A DNA stretch of 64,000 nucleotides from Aldersonia sp. NBC_00410 (GTDB lineage: Bacteria > Actinomycetota > Actinomycetes > Mycobacteriales > Mycobacteriaceae). Under the pieces are notes generated by a model. It worked only from the letters and a program-made list of their open reading frames with translations, ran no database searches and was not told the DNA's origin. The stretch spans positions 186,001 to 250,000 of the forward strand of contig NZ_JAPENM010000001.1 in NCBI RefSeq assembly GCF_026342035.1. Reading direction: 5' to 3'. Within the stretch, counting starts at the first letter, position 1. Every line of letters begins with the position of its first letter. A program made the position numbers and the translations under genes. Below are positions 20,048 to 29,568 of the stretch, one piece after another.

Positions 20048-20917
20048 ATGGCTTCAATGGCCCAGTGGATCGAAGGCGCCCGCCCGCGCACCCTCCCGAA
20101 CGCGATCGCCCCGGTGCTCGCGGGCACCGGCGCGGCGGCGTCGCTGGATGGCGCAGTGTGGTGGAAGGCGCTCCTCGCGCTGGTCGTGTCGTTGGCGCTG
20201 ATCATCGGGGTGAACTACGCGAACGACTACTCGGACGGGATCCGCGGCACCGACGACGAGCGGGTGGGTCCGTTGCGGCTGGTCGGCTCGCGTCTGGCGA
20301 CGCCCGCTTCCGTGCGCAACGCCGCCGTCGCAAGCCTCGGTGTCGCGGCCGTGGCCGGCCTGGTTCTCGCCGTCACCTCCGCGTGGTGGCTGGTGCTCGT
20401 CGGCGCGCTCTGCATCGCCGGCGCGTGGTTCTACACCGGCGGGCGGAAACCATACGGCTACAGCGGCTTCGGTGAGATCGCGGTATTCGTGTTCTTCGGC
20501 CTCGTCGCGGTGCTCGGCACCCAGTTCGTGCAGGCCGACGAGGTCGACTGGGCCGGCCTGGTGTGCGCGGTCGCGGTCGGCAGCTTCTCCAGCGCGGTCC
20601 TCGTGGCCAACAACCTGCGCGATATTCCGACCGACACCGCCTCGGGCAAAGTCACGCTGGCGGTCCGGCTCGGCGATACGCGCACGCGGACATTGCATCT
20701 GGCGCTCCTGGTAGTGCCGGTGGTCGCGACTCTCGTGCTGGTCGCGCGGACCCCCTGGGCGCTGCTCGGGCTGCTCGCCGTCCCGTTCTCGGTGCGCGCC
20801 AACGCACCGGTTCGGTCCGGCCGACACGGCCTGGAACTGATTCCTGCGCTGCGCGATTCGGGCCTGGCGATGCTGCTGTGGGCGGTCGCGACCGGGATCG
20901 CGCTCGCGATCGGCTGA
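20048..20917 (+). CDS. menA: 1,4-Dihydroxy-2-naphthoate prenyltransferase MenA
   Basis: This UbiA-family integral membrane enzyme attaches the polyprenyl tail and releases CO2 to give demethylmenaquinone. The 289 residues have about eight membrane helices and the two Asp-rich motifs [17 protein letters not shown] near residue 58 and [14 protein letters not shown] near residue 193. AAGGA lies a few bases before the ATG at 20048. Menaquinone carries electrons in this group, so the enzyme is expected to be essential. Confidence 0.94.
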   Translation: MASMAQWIEGARPRTLPNAIAPVLAGTGAAASLDGAVWWKALLALVVSLALIIGVNYANDYSDGIRGTDDERVGPLRLVGSRLATPASVRNAAVASLGVAAVAGLVLAVTSAWWLVLVGALCIAGAWFYTGGRKPYGYSGFGEIAVFVFFGLVAVLGTQFVQADEVDWAGLVCAVAVGSFSSAVLVANNLRDIPTDTASGKVTLAVRLGDTRTRTLHLALLVVPVVATLVLVARTPWALLGLLAVPFSVRANAPVRSGRHGLELIPALRDSGLAMLLWAVATGIALAIG

Positions 20918-20919
20918 GG

Positions 20920-21300
20920 TCAGTCGCGATCCGGCACGAGCATCCCGAGCACCCAGTTCACGATCGAGATGATGATCGAGCCCCACACGGCGGTCCAGAA
21001 CCCGTCGACGTGCAGGCCGTAATCGGTGCTCTCGGTGATCCATGACGTCAACAACAGCATCAGCGCGTTGATGACGATCAGGAACAACCCCAACGTGACG
21101 AGCACCAACGGGATCGACAGCAGCTGAACCAGCGGCTTCACCAGCATGTTCACCACCGTGAACACGGCCGCGATGCCGAGCAGCACCACGATGTCCCAGC
21201 CCGTGCCGTTGTCCGAACTGGAGATGTCGATGCCCGAAACCCAGGCCGCGGCAAGCCAGATCGCGACTGCGTTGATGACCAGACGTGCGAGGAAGATCAT
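20920..21300 (-). CDS. Small membrane protein, phage-holin-4 superfamily type
   Basis: The 126-residue protein has four hydrophobic helices and ends in an acidic GMLVPDRD tail. Helix spacing and VFTVVNMLVKPLVQLLSIPL resemble the Phage_holin_4_2 group, a widespread chromosomal membrane family despite its name. It converges on menA with two bases between stops. No phage genes are nearby, so it is not evidence of a prophage. Function is unknown. Confidence 0.85.
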   Translation of the reverse strand: MIFLARLVINAVAIWLAAAWVSGIDISSSDNGTGWDIVVLLGIAAVFTVVNMLVKPLVQLLSIPLVLVTLGLFLIVINALMLLLTSWITESTDYGLHVDGFWTAVWGSIIISIVNWVLGMLVPDRD

Positions 21301-21334
21301 GCTGCGATGCTGGCATAGTCGCCGTCCGGCTGTC

Positions 21335-21910
21335 TCAGGCGGCCCGATCGAGCAGGTCGAGCACCTTGGCGCGCAGATCCGCGACCGCGATATGAGCCTC
21401 GATGAGAGCGCGCGTGGTGTCGTTCGGTGCGCGCAGCACGCCGAGCAGGAGGTGCTCGGTCTCGATGCGGTCGTCCTTGCGCGCGATGGCTTCACGCAGG
21501 CCGAGCTCGAGGATCTTCTTCGCGCCGGCAGTGAACGGAATGTGGTTGCCGCGCAGGCGGGCGAGGAAGCCGCGCGACTCCTCGGCCGGCGAGGTCCGGT
21601 CGAGAGCATCGGGGCCGAACGTCTCCTCGAGGCTGCGGCGCACCGCATCGAGATCGATCCCGATCGAGCGCAATGCCTCCGCGTCCGCCTCGCCGAGCGG
21701 CTGTGCACGCCCGGCCTCGTCGAGCGCCTCCTGCACCGCGTCCCGGCTCAGGCCGAGGTCGTCGAGCAGTGTCGCGAGCGGGGCGTCCGCGGTGGCGATG
21801 ATGCCGAGCAGCACCTGCTCGACGTCGATCACCGGACTGTTCCCGGCGCGCGCCTGCTCCTGCGCGGCAAGCACGGCTGCCCGTGCACTGTTGCTGAACC
21901 GCTGGAACAT
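21335..21910 (-). CDS. Double Clp N-domain protein
   Basis: The 191 residues contain two Clp_N repeats, the first with FSNSARAAVLAAQEQARAGN and the second with FTAGAKKILELGLREAIARKD. There is no AAA+ ATPase domain, so it is not a full ClpC. Stand-alone ClpN proteins may deliver substrates or modulate Clp proteases. Its ATG overlaps the stop of the upstream HTH gene by one base, so the two are coupled and both lie behind the twin operators. Confidence 0.9.
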   Translation of the reverse strand: MFQRFSNSARAAVLAAQEQARAGNSPVIDVEQVLLGIIATADAPLATLLDDLGLSRDAVQEALDEAGRAQPLGEADAEALRSIGIDLDAVRRSLEETFGPDALDRTSPAEESRGFLARLRGNHIPFTAGAKKILELGLREAIARKDDRIETEHLLLGVLRAPNDTTRALIEAHIAVADLRAKVLDLLDRAA

Positions 21911-22131
21911 CAGCGGGCCCTCCCTCTTCGATTGTGCTTCTGATGGACCGCCTGCCTGCTCACCTCGAGCGAGTCCGCGATCTGCTGCCAGGACCAGCCC
22001 TGAGCGCGCGCGTTGTCCACCTGGATCGCCTCCAGTCGCTCGGCCAGCCTGCGCAGTGCGATGACTGCCCGGAGCCCGACATTCGGGTCGGGACTGCCTG
22101 CTGCGGCGGCAAGACTCGTTGCCTCGGTCAT
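21910..22131 (-). CDS. Small HTH DNA-binding protein
   Basis: This 73-residue protein starts MTEATSLAAAAG and carries a helix-turn-helix, WSWQQIADSLEVSRQAVHQK, near its C-terminal end. An in-frame ATG at 22167 would extend it through one of the palindromes upstream, so ATG 22131 is preferred. It is probably a repressor of its own operon with the ClpN gene, binding TGTCAA-N6-TTGACA. Confidence 0.85.
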   Translation of the reverse strand: MTEATSLAAAAGSPDPNVGLRAVIALRRLAERLEAIQVDNARAQGWSWQQIADSLEVSRQAVHQKHNRRGRAR

Positions 22132-22134
22132 GGC

Positions 22135-22179
22135 TGTCAATTTACGTTGACAGAACCTCCGTGTCAACCTTTATTGACA
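22135..22179. promoter_or_regulatory. Twin palindromic operators TGTCAA-N6-TTGACA
   Basis: Two copies, at 22135-22152 and 22162-22179, have perfect 6-bp arms and a 6-base spacer, with centres 27 bp apart. They lie just upstream of the HTH/ClpN operon start. They probably bind the HTH protein encoded next to them. Each arm contains TTGACA, so a -35 element may overlap. Confidence 0.7.
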
Positions 22180-22193
22180 GCCCTCGGACCTCG

Positions 22194-22373
22194 GTGATCA
22201 CGAGCAACTGGCCCCTGGATTCGGCGTGTCGGGGGCCATTCGGTCGTGATCACCGCAGCAGAGGGGCCACTTGTTCGGGCTCGCGACAACGAACAAATGG
22301 CCTCCAAAACGGGGCAAATCGGGGCCATTTCCTCGTGATCACCGCGGATGCAGGGCCATTCGGTCGTGATCAA
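22194..22373. repeat. REP-like repeat cluster A
   Basis: About six copies or half-copies of GTGATCACGAGCAAATGGCC (or its reverse complement) lie here in alternating orientation. Examples are GTGATCACGAGCAACTGGCC at 22194 and GGCCATTTCCTCGTGATCAC near 22323. A variant with TTCGGGCTCGCG in place of CTCGTGATCAC is also present. The cluster fills the gap between the HTH operon promoter and the Cds1-like gene. Confidence 0.85.
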
Positions 22374-22399
22374 CGGGGGTGGCAGAGCGAGCAGTGCGG

Positions 22400-23488
22400 T
22401 CAGCCAGCAGGCCAACGCCCGGTCTTGACGAATTCCTCCAGGACGACGGCGTGCGGGGCGAGGTCGAGGCCCTGCGCCTGCACCCAGGCGTCGTCGAAAT
22501 ACGTTCCGGCGTAACGGTCTCCGCCGTCACAGAGCAGGGTGACGACGCTGCCGGACCGGCCCTGTTCGAGCATCTCGGCGATGAGCGCGAAGGTGCCCCA
22601 GAGGTTGGTGCCCGTGGAGCCACCGATGCGCCGGCCGAGCACGGTGCTGGCATGCCGCATCGCGGCGATCGAGGCCGCGTCGGGCACGGCGATCATCCGG
22701 TCCACCACCTGCGCGACGAACGACGGCTCGACCCGCGGGCGGCCGACGCCCTCGATTCGCGACGGCATTCCGGTCCGATAGCCCGGGTCGCCGGTCTCGT
22801 AGGAGCCGTAGAACGCCGAATTCTCCGGATCGACAACCGCGAGGCGAGTGCCGTGGCGGCGGTAGCGGATATAGCGACCAATGGTGGCGCTCGTCCCCCC
22901 GGTGCCTGCGCCGACCACGATCCAGGTGGGCACGGGGTGCAGTTCGTGCAGCATCTGCTCGTAGATCGATTCGGCGATGTTGTTGTTGCCGCGCCAGTCG
23001 GTGGCCCGCTCCGCGTAGGTGAACTGGTCGAGATAGTGCCCGCCGGCCTGTTCGGCCAGGCGCGCCGCCTCGGCGTAGATCTCCGACGGGCGATCGACGA
23101 AATGGCAACGCCCGCCGTGGGATTCGATCAGCGCGATCTTTCGCGGACTGGTGCTCTCGGGCATCACCGCGACGAACTCGAGGCCGAGCAGGCTCGCGAA
23201 GTACGCCTCGCTGACCGCGGTGGATCCCGAGGACGCTTCGACCACGGTGGTCCCCTCGGTGATCCAGCCGTTGCAGATCGCATACAGGAACAGCGATCGG
23301 GCCAGCCGATGCTTGAGGCTGCCCGTGATGTGGGTCGACTCGTCCTTCAGATAGAGCTGGACCGGCCAGTCGGCCGGTAGCGGGTAGCGCAGCAGGTGGG
23401 TGTCGGCGCTGCGCTGAGCGTCCGCGTCGATGAGCCGGACCGCATTGTCCACCCAGGTGCGGGGGGTACTGCGGTCACATGCGGTCAT
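22400..23488 (-). CDS. cds1: PLP-dependent cysteine synthase/desulfhydrase family enzyme (Cds1-like)
   Basis: This 362-residue fold-type II PLP enzyme has the Schiff-base lysine in [15 protein letters not shown] near residue 58, the phosphate loop [15 protein letters not shown] and the substrate loop [12 protein letters not shown]. It resembles the mycobacterial enzyme described as L-cysteine desulfhydrase Cds1, which makes sulfide from cysteine. A cysteine synthase role cannot be excluded from sequence alone. Its ATG overlaps the stop of the upstream DUF4229 gene by 4 bp. Confidence 0.82.
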   Translation of the reverse strand: MTACDRSTPRTWVDNAVRLIDADAQRSADTHLLRYPLPADWPVQLYLKDESTHITGSLKHRLARSLFLYAICNGWITEGTTVVEASSGSTAVSEAYFASLLGLEFVAVMPESTSPRKIALIESHGGRCHFVDRPSEIYAEAARLAEQAGGHYLDQFTYAERATDWRGNNNIAESIYEQMLHELHPVPTWIVVGAGTGGTSATIGRYIRYRRHGTRLAVVDPENSAFYGSYETGDPGYRTGMPSRIEGVGRPRVEPSFVAQVVDRMIAVPDAASIAAMRHASTVLGRRIGGSTGTNLWGTFALIAEMLEQGRSGSVVTLLCDGGDRYAGTYFDDAWVQAQGLDLAPHAVVLEEFVKTGRWPAG

Positions 23489-23910
23489 CGCGACGCGTCG
23501 CCGCCTTCTTCATCACCGCGCAGCCGCGCGCGTAGGTCGGCCTTGTCCCTGCGCCGCTTCTCGTCGACGTCGGCGATGGCTTCGTTGACCTGAATCCGCA
23601 GCTTCTTGAACAAAACCAGCGAAAGCGGCAGCGCGATGACCACCGCGAAGATCAGCACGACGAGGAATGGGATCGTGACTCCGGCCAACTTGCCCACACC
23701 GAAGATGACGGCCGCGAGAACGACGACGAGCAACAGCCGTGCCACCGTGTAGAGCGCGAGATTGCGCGCGAGCCGACCGCCCGGGCTCGGCGTCGCGTCG
23801 GAGTTCGGAGTATCTTCGGCCACCAGGTCAGCGTAGGCGATGCCGCCGCGCCGCTTTGTCGCCGGGATCCACGCTTCGCCGGGCCGTCTCCCGGTATCCG
23901 TTTTGTCCAT
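23485..23910 (-). CDS. DUF4229-type membrane protein
   Basis: The 141-residue protein has two adjacent membrane helices around residues 50-98 and a basic, helical C-terminal tail ([20 protein letters not shown]), as in DUF4229 proteins. ATG 23910 has a strong AAAGGGGAAG ribosome binding site four bases upstream. An in-frame GTG at 23823 would give a shorter form closer to the family core. It is coupled to the Cds1-like gene. Function is unknown. Confidence 0.8.
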   Translation of the reverse strand: MDKTDTGRRPGEAWIPATKRRGGIAYADLVAEDTPNSDATPSPGGRLARNLALYTVARLLLVVVLAAVIFGVGKLAGVTIPFLVVLIFAVVIALPLSLVLFKKLRIQVNEAIADVDEKRRRDKADLRARLRGDEEGGDASR

Positions 23911-24008
23911 TACTTCCCCTTTACCTGAATTAGAGAGTTCGAGTACCTGCGGTCCCGAGTGCCACTATGGCGACGTCAACCGACCGTCTACCCCGGGGGT
24001 ACGAACCA

Positions 24009-24221
24009 ATGACCTCACCTGCGTTCCATGGTGGCCACGAAGCGCTCATGACACCTGGTCAGGTGGCAGCGCTTTTCCACGTGGATCCCAAGACCGTGAC
24101 CAGGTGGGCGCTCGCCGGACGACTGAGTTCGCTGCGTACGCCGGGCGGACATCGCCGGTTCCGCGAGTCCGAGGTCATGAATCTGCTCGCGTCGCTCACC
24201 ACCGAGGCGTCCGTCGGCTGA
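24009..24221 (+). CDS. BldC-like MerR-family DNA-binding protein
   Basis: The 70-residue protein is a single winged HTH: LMTPGQVAALFHVDPKTVTR followed by WALAGRLSSLRTPGGHRRFR. This matches Streptomyces BldC, a developmental regulator that binds DNA head-to-tail. In a non-sporulating relative the role is unknown. ATG 24009 is chosen because a G-rich stretch precedes it; ATG 23967 would add 14 residues. It is divergent from the DUF4229 gene. Confidence 0.82.
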   Translation: MTSPAFHGGHEALMTPGQVAALFHVDPKTVTRWALAGRLSSLRTPGGHRRFRESEVMNLLASLTTEASVG

Positions 24222-24246
24222 GTTCGTTCTCCAGTAGCTGAACAAA

Positions 24247-24275
24247 CGTCCGGTAGGGAACTTACTTGCCGGACG
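24247..24275 (+). terminator. Possible hairpin terminator after the BldC-like gene
   Basis: CGTCCGG (24247-24253) and CCGGACG (24269-24275) form a perfect 7-bp stem with a 15-base loop, 26 bases after the stop codon. The loop is long, so this is only a moderate candidate. Confidence 0.4.
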
Positions 24276-24315
24276 GTTAACAGCAGGTGTAATTTCGGGT
24301 CCACAGGAGGGTCCG

Positions 24316-25227
24316 ATGACACCAAGCGTCAGGTCATTCGACTCGGCCGACCGGCCGGGCCGCACGCCCACCGATAGCGTGCGTGGCAAGCCGGCGGAGC
24401 TCGTGCCACCCGATCTCCCGCTCACCGCCGGCGTGCGGGCCCCACACCCCCGGCGCACGGTCGGCGCAGCGCGGCGTCCCGCCTGGTGGTTAGAGATCGC
24501 ACTGATCGCCGCTTGCTACGCGATATACAGCATGATTCGCAACCACGTCGGAAACGTGCGCGTTGCCGCCTACGCCAACGCGGACACGATCGGCCACATC
24601 GAGAACACGTTGGCGCTCGATGTCGAGCGCTTCCTCAACGACTGGCTGCACGGCAACCCCGTCTTCGCGGTACCGGCCTGCTTCTACTACGCCTCGTTGC
24701 ATTTCGTGGTCACGCCGGCGCTGCTGATCTGGCTTTACGTTCGCCGCCCGCAGGTCTACCCCCGGGCACGCACCGTGCTCATGCTGGCCACCGGCGCTGC
24801 ACTGATCGGGTTTTACCTGACCCCGACGGCGCCACCACGTCTCATCGGCGGTGCCTTCGGACTGCACGACATCATGGCCGAGTTCGCCGACTGGGGCTGG
24901 TGGCCCCCCAGCGGGGCGCCCGCCTCCGACGCGATCTCCAACCCGTATGCGGCGATGCCGTCCGTCCACTGCATGTGGGCGATCTGGGTCGGCCTCGTCA
25001 TCTTCGCCTGTGCGCAACCGATCTGGGTTCGCGTGCTCGGACTGGCGCACCCCATCATCACCATCGTCGTGGTGATGGCGACCGGCAATCATTTCCTGCT
25101 CGACGCCGTCGCCGGTGCCGCGCTGTTGGCGATCGCACTCTCGGTCGTCGTACTGTTCGGGAAGCGGTCCCGTGCCCGGCAGCCCACCGAGGCCGACGAG
25201 ACCGAGGACAGAGAATTCGCACGATGA
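24316..25227 (+). CDS. PAP2-family membrane phosphatase/phosphotransferase
   Basis: The 303-residue protein has six membrane helices after a roughly 50-residue cytoplasmic lead. The phosphatase motifs are PSVH in NPYAAMPSVHCMWAIWVG (near residue 215) and NHFLLDAVAG (near residue 257). The set resembles the inositol-phosphorylceramide-synthase-like PAP2 group of actinobacteria, which act on lipid phosphates. ACAGGAGG gives a strong ribosome binding site. Its stop overlaps the TetR ATG (ATGA). Confidence 0.88.
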   Translation: MTPSVRSFDSADRPGRTPTDSVRGKPAELVPPDLPLTAGVRAPHPRRTVGAARRPAWWLEIALIAACYAIYSMIRNHVGNVRVAAYANADTIGHIENTLALDVERFLNDWLHGNPVFAVPACFYYASLHFVVTPALLIWLYVRRPQVYPRARTVLMLATGAALIGFYLTPTAPPRLIGGAFGLHDIMAEFADWGWWPPSGAPASDAISNPYAAMPSVHCMWAIWVGLVIFACAQPIWVRVLGLAHPIITIVVVMATGNHFLLDAVAGAALLAIALSVVVLFGKRSRARQPTEADETEDREFAR

Positions 25228-25802
25228 CCGCCCCATCGCCCACCAGGGAAGGCACCAGAGAGCGCATTCTGGCCGCTGCCGTCGACCTGTTCGCCGAGCA
25301 TGGATTCGAGGCGACGTCGCTGCAGCAGATCGCCGATGTCCTGCCGGTGACGAAGGCGGCGGTGTACTACCACTTCCGGTCCAAGGACGACCTGCTCGCC
25401 ACGCTCGTCGAGCCCGTTTTCGCCGACCTCGAAGCGCGCCTGCAGGCCGCCCAGATCGGCAAGCCCTCCCCCGCGGCGCGCCGTGCGGCACTGACCGGAT
25501 TCCTCGACGGACTCATCGCGCACCACCAGATGATCGGTTTCATCACCCGCGATCCGGCGGTCCGCGCGAACCCGGTGGTGCTCGCCCGCGCCGAACGAAT
25601 CCAGGACCGGATCGACACCGTGCTGCTCGGCGCCGACATGGACGAGCCCTGTCGGATCGTGGCCAGCATGGTGCTCGGCAGCATGTACAGCGCGGTCGTC
25701 GAACACGGCGACGCCGACCCCGCGCTGCTGCGGCCGATTGTCGTGGAATCCGTCGAGGCAATGCTGCGCACCGTGCGGCGGCGACCGAAAGTCGCACACT
25801 AA
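25224..25802 (+). CDS. TetR-family repressor
   Basis: The 192-residue protein has an N-terminal TetR HTH (ILAAAVDLFAEHGFEATS then LQQIADVLPVTKAAVYYHF) and a less conserved ligand-binding domain. It is translationally coupled to the PAP2 gene by a 4-bp overlap, which suggests it responds to lipid or envelope signals or controls that gene. The ligand is unknown. Confidence 0.9.
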   Translation: MTAPSPTREGTRERILAAAVDLFAEHGFEATSLQQIADVLPVTKAAVYYHFRSKDDLLATLVEPVFADLEARLQAAQIGKPSPAARRAALTGFLDGLIAHHQMIGFITRDPAVRANPVVLARAERIQDRIDTVLLGADMDEPCRIVASMVLGSMYSAVVEHGDADPALLRPIVVESVEAMLRTVRRRPKVAH

Positions 25803-25873
25803 TCCCACGTCGGACGACGTATGTGCCTTCTCGGCTGTGCGAGGGCTAGTCTCGGGTGTAGGAGGTGAGCGTC

Positions 25874-26068
25874 GTGATCTACCTGTTGGCCCTGATCGTG
25901 CTGGTGACGCTGGCGGTGTTGAGCTGGAAGGCGTTCGGTCCCCAGCTGCGCGCGCCGAGCGCGCCCAAGCGCGTCGTCGGACCGGAGGACGATCCCGACT
26001 TCATCTGGCGGATGTCGCGGCCGCGCCGGACGGACGGCACCGAGCCGGACAAGCGCGACCCGCAGTAG
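25874..26068 (+). CDS. Small single-pass membrane protein, 64 aa
   Basis: The protein has an N-terminal membrane helix (residues 2-19) followed by a basic, proline-rich cytoplasmic tail. GTG 25874 is chosen because GGAGG (25861-25865) lies eight bases upstream; the in-frame GTG at 25865 overlaps that site. It is convergent with ccsB, with 11 bases between stops. Function is unknown. Confidence 0.7.
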   Translation: MIYLLALIVLVTLAVLSWKAFGPQLRAPSAPKRVVGPEDDPDFIWRMSRPRRTDGTEPDKRDPQ

Positions 26069-26079
26069 TCGCACACCGG

Positions 26080-27048
26080 CTAGTTCAGCCCCGCGTACGA
26101 GTGCAGCCCGGACACCACCATGTTGATGATGAACAGGTTGAACAACATCGCGGTAAACCCGGCGACGTTGATCCAGGCCGCCCGGGTGTCCCGCCAACCC
26201 GACGTCGCCCGCGCGTGCAGGTACGCCGCGTAGACCACCCAGGTGATGAACGACATCGTCTCCTTGGGGTCCCAGCCCCAGAACCGGCCCCAGGCCGCCT
26301 CGGCCCAGATCGCGCCGAGGATCACGCCCGCGCCGAACAGCGGGAAGCCGATGATCGTCGTCTTGTAGGCGAGCCGGTCGAGCGTGCGCGCATCCGGTAG
26401 CCGGCGCGCGATGGCACCGAGGCGACCGCGCTCCTCGCCCTCGGGCTGACGCAGCCGCAGCAGGAACAGCAGGCTCGCGATTCCGGAGACCAGGAAGATG
26501 CCGCTGCCGGTGCTGACGATGGTGACGTGGATCGGCAGCCAATACGACCGCAGCGCAGGCACCACCGGTGCGGCATCGGCGTAGAGCACCGTCGCGGCCA
26601 GGAACATCAACACCATCACCGGCACGAGCAGGAACACCCACATCGCGCGGTAGCGCTGACCACGCAGGAACACGAGCCCGACGATCATCGCCGCGGCGGT
26701 CGCCATGGTGACGAACTCGTACATGTTGCCGAGCGGGAAGCGGTGCGTGGCGAAGCCGCGCAGCACGATCGCGGACACGTGCAGCACGACGCCGACCACG
26801 AGCACCGCGTAGGCCATGTTGCCGAGCCGTTCGGACAGCGGTTTGCGCGGCTGCTCGATGATCCGCCCCGGCACACCGGCCGCGGGCGGCGCCGCTGCAC
26901 CCGCGCCGACGAGTTCGCGCGCCTGGACCTGCTGCGACCGCGCCCCGGCGTACTGCCAGATCAGCAGGACGAACGCGATCAGGTACACCGCCCAGGCGGA
27001 TTCGAATGCCAGGTCGCTGTATCCGGCGATGGTCTCATCGATCGGCAT
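26080..27048 (-). CDS. ccsB: Cytochrome c biogenesis protein CcsB (CcsA/ResC type)
   Basis: The 322-residue protein has eight membrane helices and the tryptophan-rich heme-handling motif WGRFWGWDPKETMSFITW near residue 252. With ResB it forms the System II synthase that exports heme and attaches it to apocytochrome CxxCH motifs outside the membrane. ATG 27048 follows AAGGA. Its start lies within the last 14 bases of resB. It is the last gene of the operon. Confidence 0.94.
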   Translation of the reverse strand: MPIDETIAGYSDLAFESAWAVYLIAFVLLIWQYAGARSQQVQARELVGAGAAAPPAAGVPGRIIEQPRKPLSERLGNMAYAVLVVGVVLHVSAIVLRGFATHRFPLGNMYEFVTMATAAAMIVGLVFLRGQRYRAMWVFLLVPVMVLMFLAATVLYADAAPVVPALRSYWLPIHVTIVSTGSGIFLVSGIASLLFLLRLRQPEGEERGRLGAIARRLPDARTLDRLAYKTTIIGFPLFGAGVILGAIWAEAAWGRFWGWDPKETMSFITWVVYAAYLHARATSGWRDTRAAWINVAGFTAMLFNLFIINMVVSGLHSYAGLN

Positions 27049-28726
27049 GGTGGTCCTTCTCCGCTTCGGTCTCAAGTAGGCGGCTGCGCAGCCGGTCGAA
27101 CTCGTCGCCCCAACCGGCATGATCGGTCCGCGCGAGCCCGCCAAGCTCTACTACGGTACGTCGTGAATAGGTCGCTCCGCAGGCTCCGCTCCCGGGTGAA
27201 TGGGGCTGCTCACCATCGGCCGGGTAAGCGCGCACCCAGATCCGGCGCCGCCGGATCAGCAGCGACACCAGCAGCCCGGCCATCATCGTCACCGCGCTGA
27301 CCAGCACCCAGCCCTGCGCAGGGTCGTGCGACACCTGCAGGTTGACGAATTCCTTCGCGCCGTCGAAGCGCACCTGCGTGCCGTCCGGCAGCGTGGTGGC
27401 CTCCCCCGGCTTCAGGTTCACCCTGGCCTGCTTGATCAGCCGGTTCTGTTCGACGAGGTCCTTGTCCAGCGAGAACAGCGACTGCGGCTTACCGGTATCG
27501 AGGCCGGCGTCGCCCTTGTAGACATCCACCGCGACGGCCGGATCGGTCATCTTCGGGTACACCGAGGTGAGCAGCGAGCCGTGGAAGCTGGCGGTCGGCG
27601 CGAACAGGCCCTCGATCGCGATCTGCTGCTTGCGGCGCTCGTCGCCGTCCGGGTACATCCCGGCGGGCGGGTCGATCCGCAGCGCACCGCTGGACAGGAA
27701 CGTGGTCGCGTCGTCGGGCCGCCACTGCACCGTCTCGGTGCGGGTCTCGCCGTTCGGGAACGTCACGGTGAACGTCGGCGCGTACCCGTGGCCCTGCAGA
27801 TACACCCGGTCGCCTGCCACCCGCAGCGGGTGGTTCACCTGCAACTTGTCGTCGCGCCAGGTGTTGGATACCAGATCGTCCCCGGCCTGGTACTGAATGT
27901 TCGAGGTGAACATCTCGGCCTGGCCGTTCTCGAGGTAGTCGGCCTGGAAGTCCTTGACCCGGACGCAGACCGGCGTCATTCCGGTGCCGTCGCGGACATT
28001 GCCCGCACGGAACGAGTCGAACGCCGCGGGCGAAGTGGAACAGAAACCCGGGCCGTCGTCGGCGATCACGATGACGCTGCCCTCGTAGCCGAACAGCTTG
28101 CCGACCGCGATCGACACCAGCAGCGCCACCAGTGCGAGATGGAACACGAGGTTGCCGAGTTCGCGGGTGTAGCCCTTCTCCGCGGACAGCGTCACCTCGC
28201 CCGAATGCGCGGACCGCGCCGTTCCGCGACGCACCACCGTGCGCCAGCCGCGCAGACGGGCGCGGATCCGCTCGACGACCTGCTCGGGCGTTTCGTCGAC
28301 GCCTGCCTCGAAGTGGTGCGGCAGCCGAGCCAGGTTGCGCGGCGTCGGTACCGGATCGGTGCGCAGCGCACGGTAGTGGTCGAGGCAGCGCGGCAGGATG
28401 CAGCCGACCAGCGACACGAACAGCAGCACGTAGATCGCGGTGAACCAGAAGCTGGAGAACACATCGAACAGCTCGAGCCGGTCCATCCACGGACCGAGCG
28501 TCGGCCGGTTGGCGATGTACCGGTCGACCTTCTGCGCGTTGAGGCTGCGCTGCGGCAACAGCGCGCCGGGGATCGCGGCCAGCGCGAGCAGGAACAGCAG
28601 CGCCAGTGCGGTGCGCATGCTGGTGAGCCCGCGCCAGGTGTTGCGCACGAACGCGAAAATCCGGCCGAACAGCGACTGGCGCCGCGGCGGGGTGGGAGCG
28701 CTCGGCGGCGCTTGCACGGTCGTCAT
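27035..28726 (-). CDS. resB: Cytochrome c biogenesis protein ResB
   Basis: The 563-residue protein has three N-terminal membrane helices, a large outside domain (about residues 190-480) and a final helix near the C terminus, the usual ResB layout. Family features include [20 protein letters not shown] at the start. It chaperones the apocytochrome for CcsB. ATG 28726 ([16 protein letters not shown]) overlaps the ccdA stop by 4 bp; the longer in-frame ORF upstream lies inside ccdA. Confidence 0.93.
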   Translation of the reverse strand: MTTVQAPPSAPTPPRRQSLFGRIFAFVRNTWRGLTSMRTALALLFLLALAAIPGALLPQRSLNAQKVDRYIANRPTLGPWMDRLELFDVFSSFWFTAIYVLLFVSLVGCILPRCLDHYRALRTDPVPTPRNLARLPHHFEAGVDETPEQVVERIRARLRGWRTVVRRGTARSAHSGEVTLSAEKGYTRELGNLVFHLALVALLVSIAVGKLFGYEGSVIVIADDGPGFCSTSPAAFDSFRAGNVRDGTGMTPVCVRVKDFQADYLENGQAEMFTSNIQYQAGDDLVSNTWRDDKLQVNHPLRVAGDRVYLQGHGYAPTFTVTFPNGETRTETVQWRPDDATTFLSSGALRIDPPAGMYPDGDERRKQQIAIEGLFAPTASFHGSLLTSVYPKMTDPAVAVDVYKGDAGLDTGKPQSLFSLDKDLVEQNRLIKQARVNLKPGEATTLPDGTQVRFDGAKEFVNLQVSHDPAQGWVLVSAVTMMAGLLVSLLIRRRRIWVRAYPADGEQPHSPGSGACGATYSRRTVVELGGLARTDHAGWGDEFDRLRSRLLETEAEKDHHADR

Positions 28727-29568
28727 ATCGGCAGCGTCACCTCCGACACGAACCCGTCGCGGATCCAGCCGACGAAGTCGTCCCACACGCCGGTGACCAG
28801 CGCGACGCCGACGCACACCAGCAGCACGCCGCCGACGACCTGAATCGTGCGCGCGTTGCGCCGCAACCAACCGACGCCGCGCAACGCACTCACCGAACCG
28901 AACGCGAGGATCACAAAGGGCAGGCCGAGCCCGAGGCAGTACGCGACGATCAGTGCGACGCCGCGAGCCGCGGTGGTGCCCTCGGTGCCGGCGGCCACGG
29001 ACATCACGCCCGCCAGTGTCGGCCCGAGGCACGGCGTCCAGCCCAGGGCGAACACCGCGCCGAGCAGAGGTGCGCCGGCCAGGCCGGTCAGCCGGCGCGG
29101 TTCCATCCGGGTGTCGCGCTGTAGCGCCGGGATCAGGCCGATGAACACCAGACCCATCACGATGGTGACGACGCCGCCGATACGTTGCAGCACTTCGCGA
29201 TTCACCGCAAGCGTCTGGATGAGTCCGAACACCGATGCGGTGGCGAGCACGAAAACGACGGTGAACCCGGCGACGAATAATCCCGCCGCACCGGCCACCC
29301 GCATGCGGCCGGATCGGACCGCCGTCGCCGTGCCTCTGGGGCGCTCCGCAGGCTCCGCGCCTGTATTACCCCGCTCCGCGACCGTCACCGGTGGTGCGTC
29401 GGCACCGACGACGCCGGCGAGATACGACAGGTAACCCGGCACCAGCGGGATGACGCACGGCGACGCGAACGACACGAGACCCGCGAGCACACAGGCACCG
29501 AGCGCGAGCAACAGCGGCCCGTCGGCCGCCGCGCTCTGGAAACTGTCCCCGATGCCCGCGAGGTTCAC
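28723..29568 (-). CDS. ccdA: Thiol-disulfide carrier CcdA
   Basis: The 281-residue protein has six or more membrane helices and the two redox cysteines in [17 protein letters not shown] (near residue 38) and [12 protein letters not shown] (near residue 178). It passes electrons from cytoplasmic thioredoxin to the TlpA-like lipoprotein, which keeps apocytochrome cysteines reduced. The charged loop of about 35 residues after the second helix is longer than average. It overlaps both neighbours by 4 bp. Confidence 0.94.
   Translation of the reverse strand: MNLAGIGDSFQSAAADGPLLLALGACVLAGLVSFASPCVIPLVPGYLSYLAGVVGADAPPVTVAERGNTGAEPAERPRGTATAVRSGRMRVAGAAGLFVAGFTVVFVLATASVFGLIQTLAVNREVLQRIGGVVTIVMGLVFIGLIPALQRDTRMEPRRLTGLAGAPLLGAVFALGWTPCLGPTLAGVMSVAAGTEGTTAARGVALIVAYCLGLGLPFVILAFGSVSALRGVGWLRRNARTIQVVGGVLLVCVGVALVTGVWDDFVGWIRDGFVSEVTLPI

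Noticed and set aside
20920-21300. Phage holin-like gene as a sign of prophage
   Set aside because: The family is common as a chromosomal membrane protein, and no other phage gene is near.
22194-22373. CRISPR array
   Set aside because: Repeats alternate in orientation, spacing is irregular, units are diverged, and no cas gene is present.
22400-23488. Housekeeping O-acetylserine sulfhydrylase CysK
   Set aside because: The protein is longer than CysK and the loops resemble the Cds1-like group, so only the family call is kept.
27200-28843. 547-codon + strand frame across resB
   Set aside because: Antisense shadow of resB, low-complexity Arg/His/Gln-rich product, no ribosome binding site.
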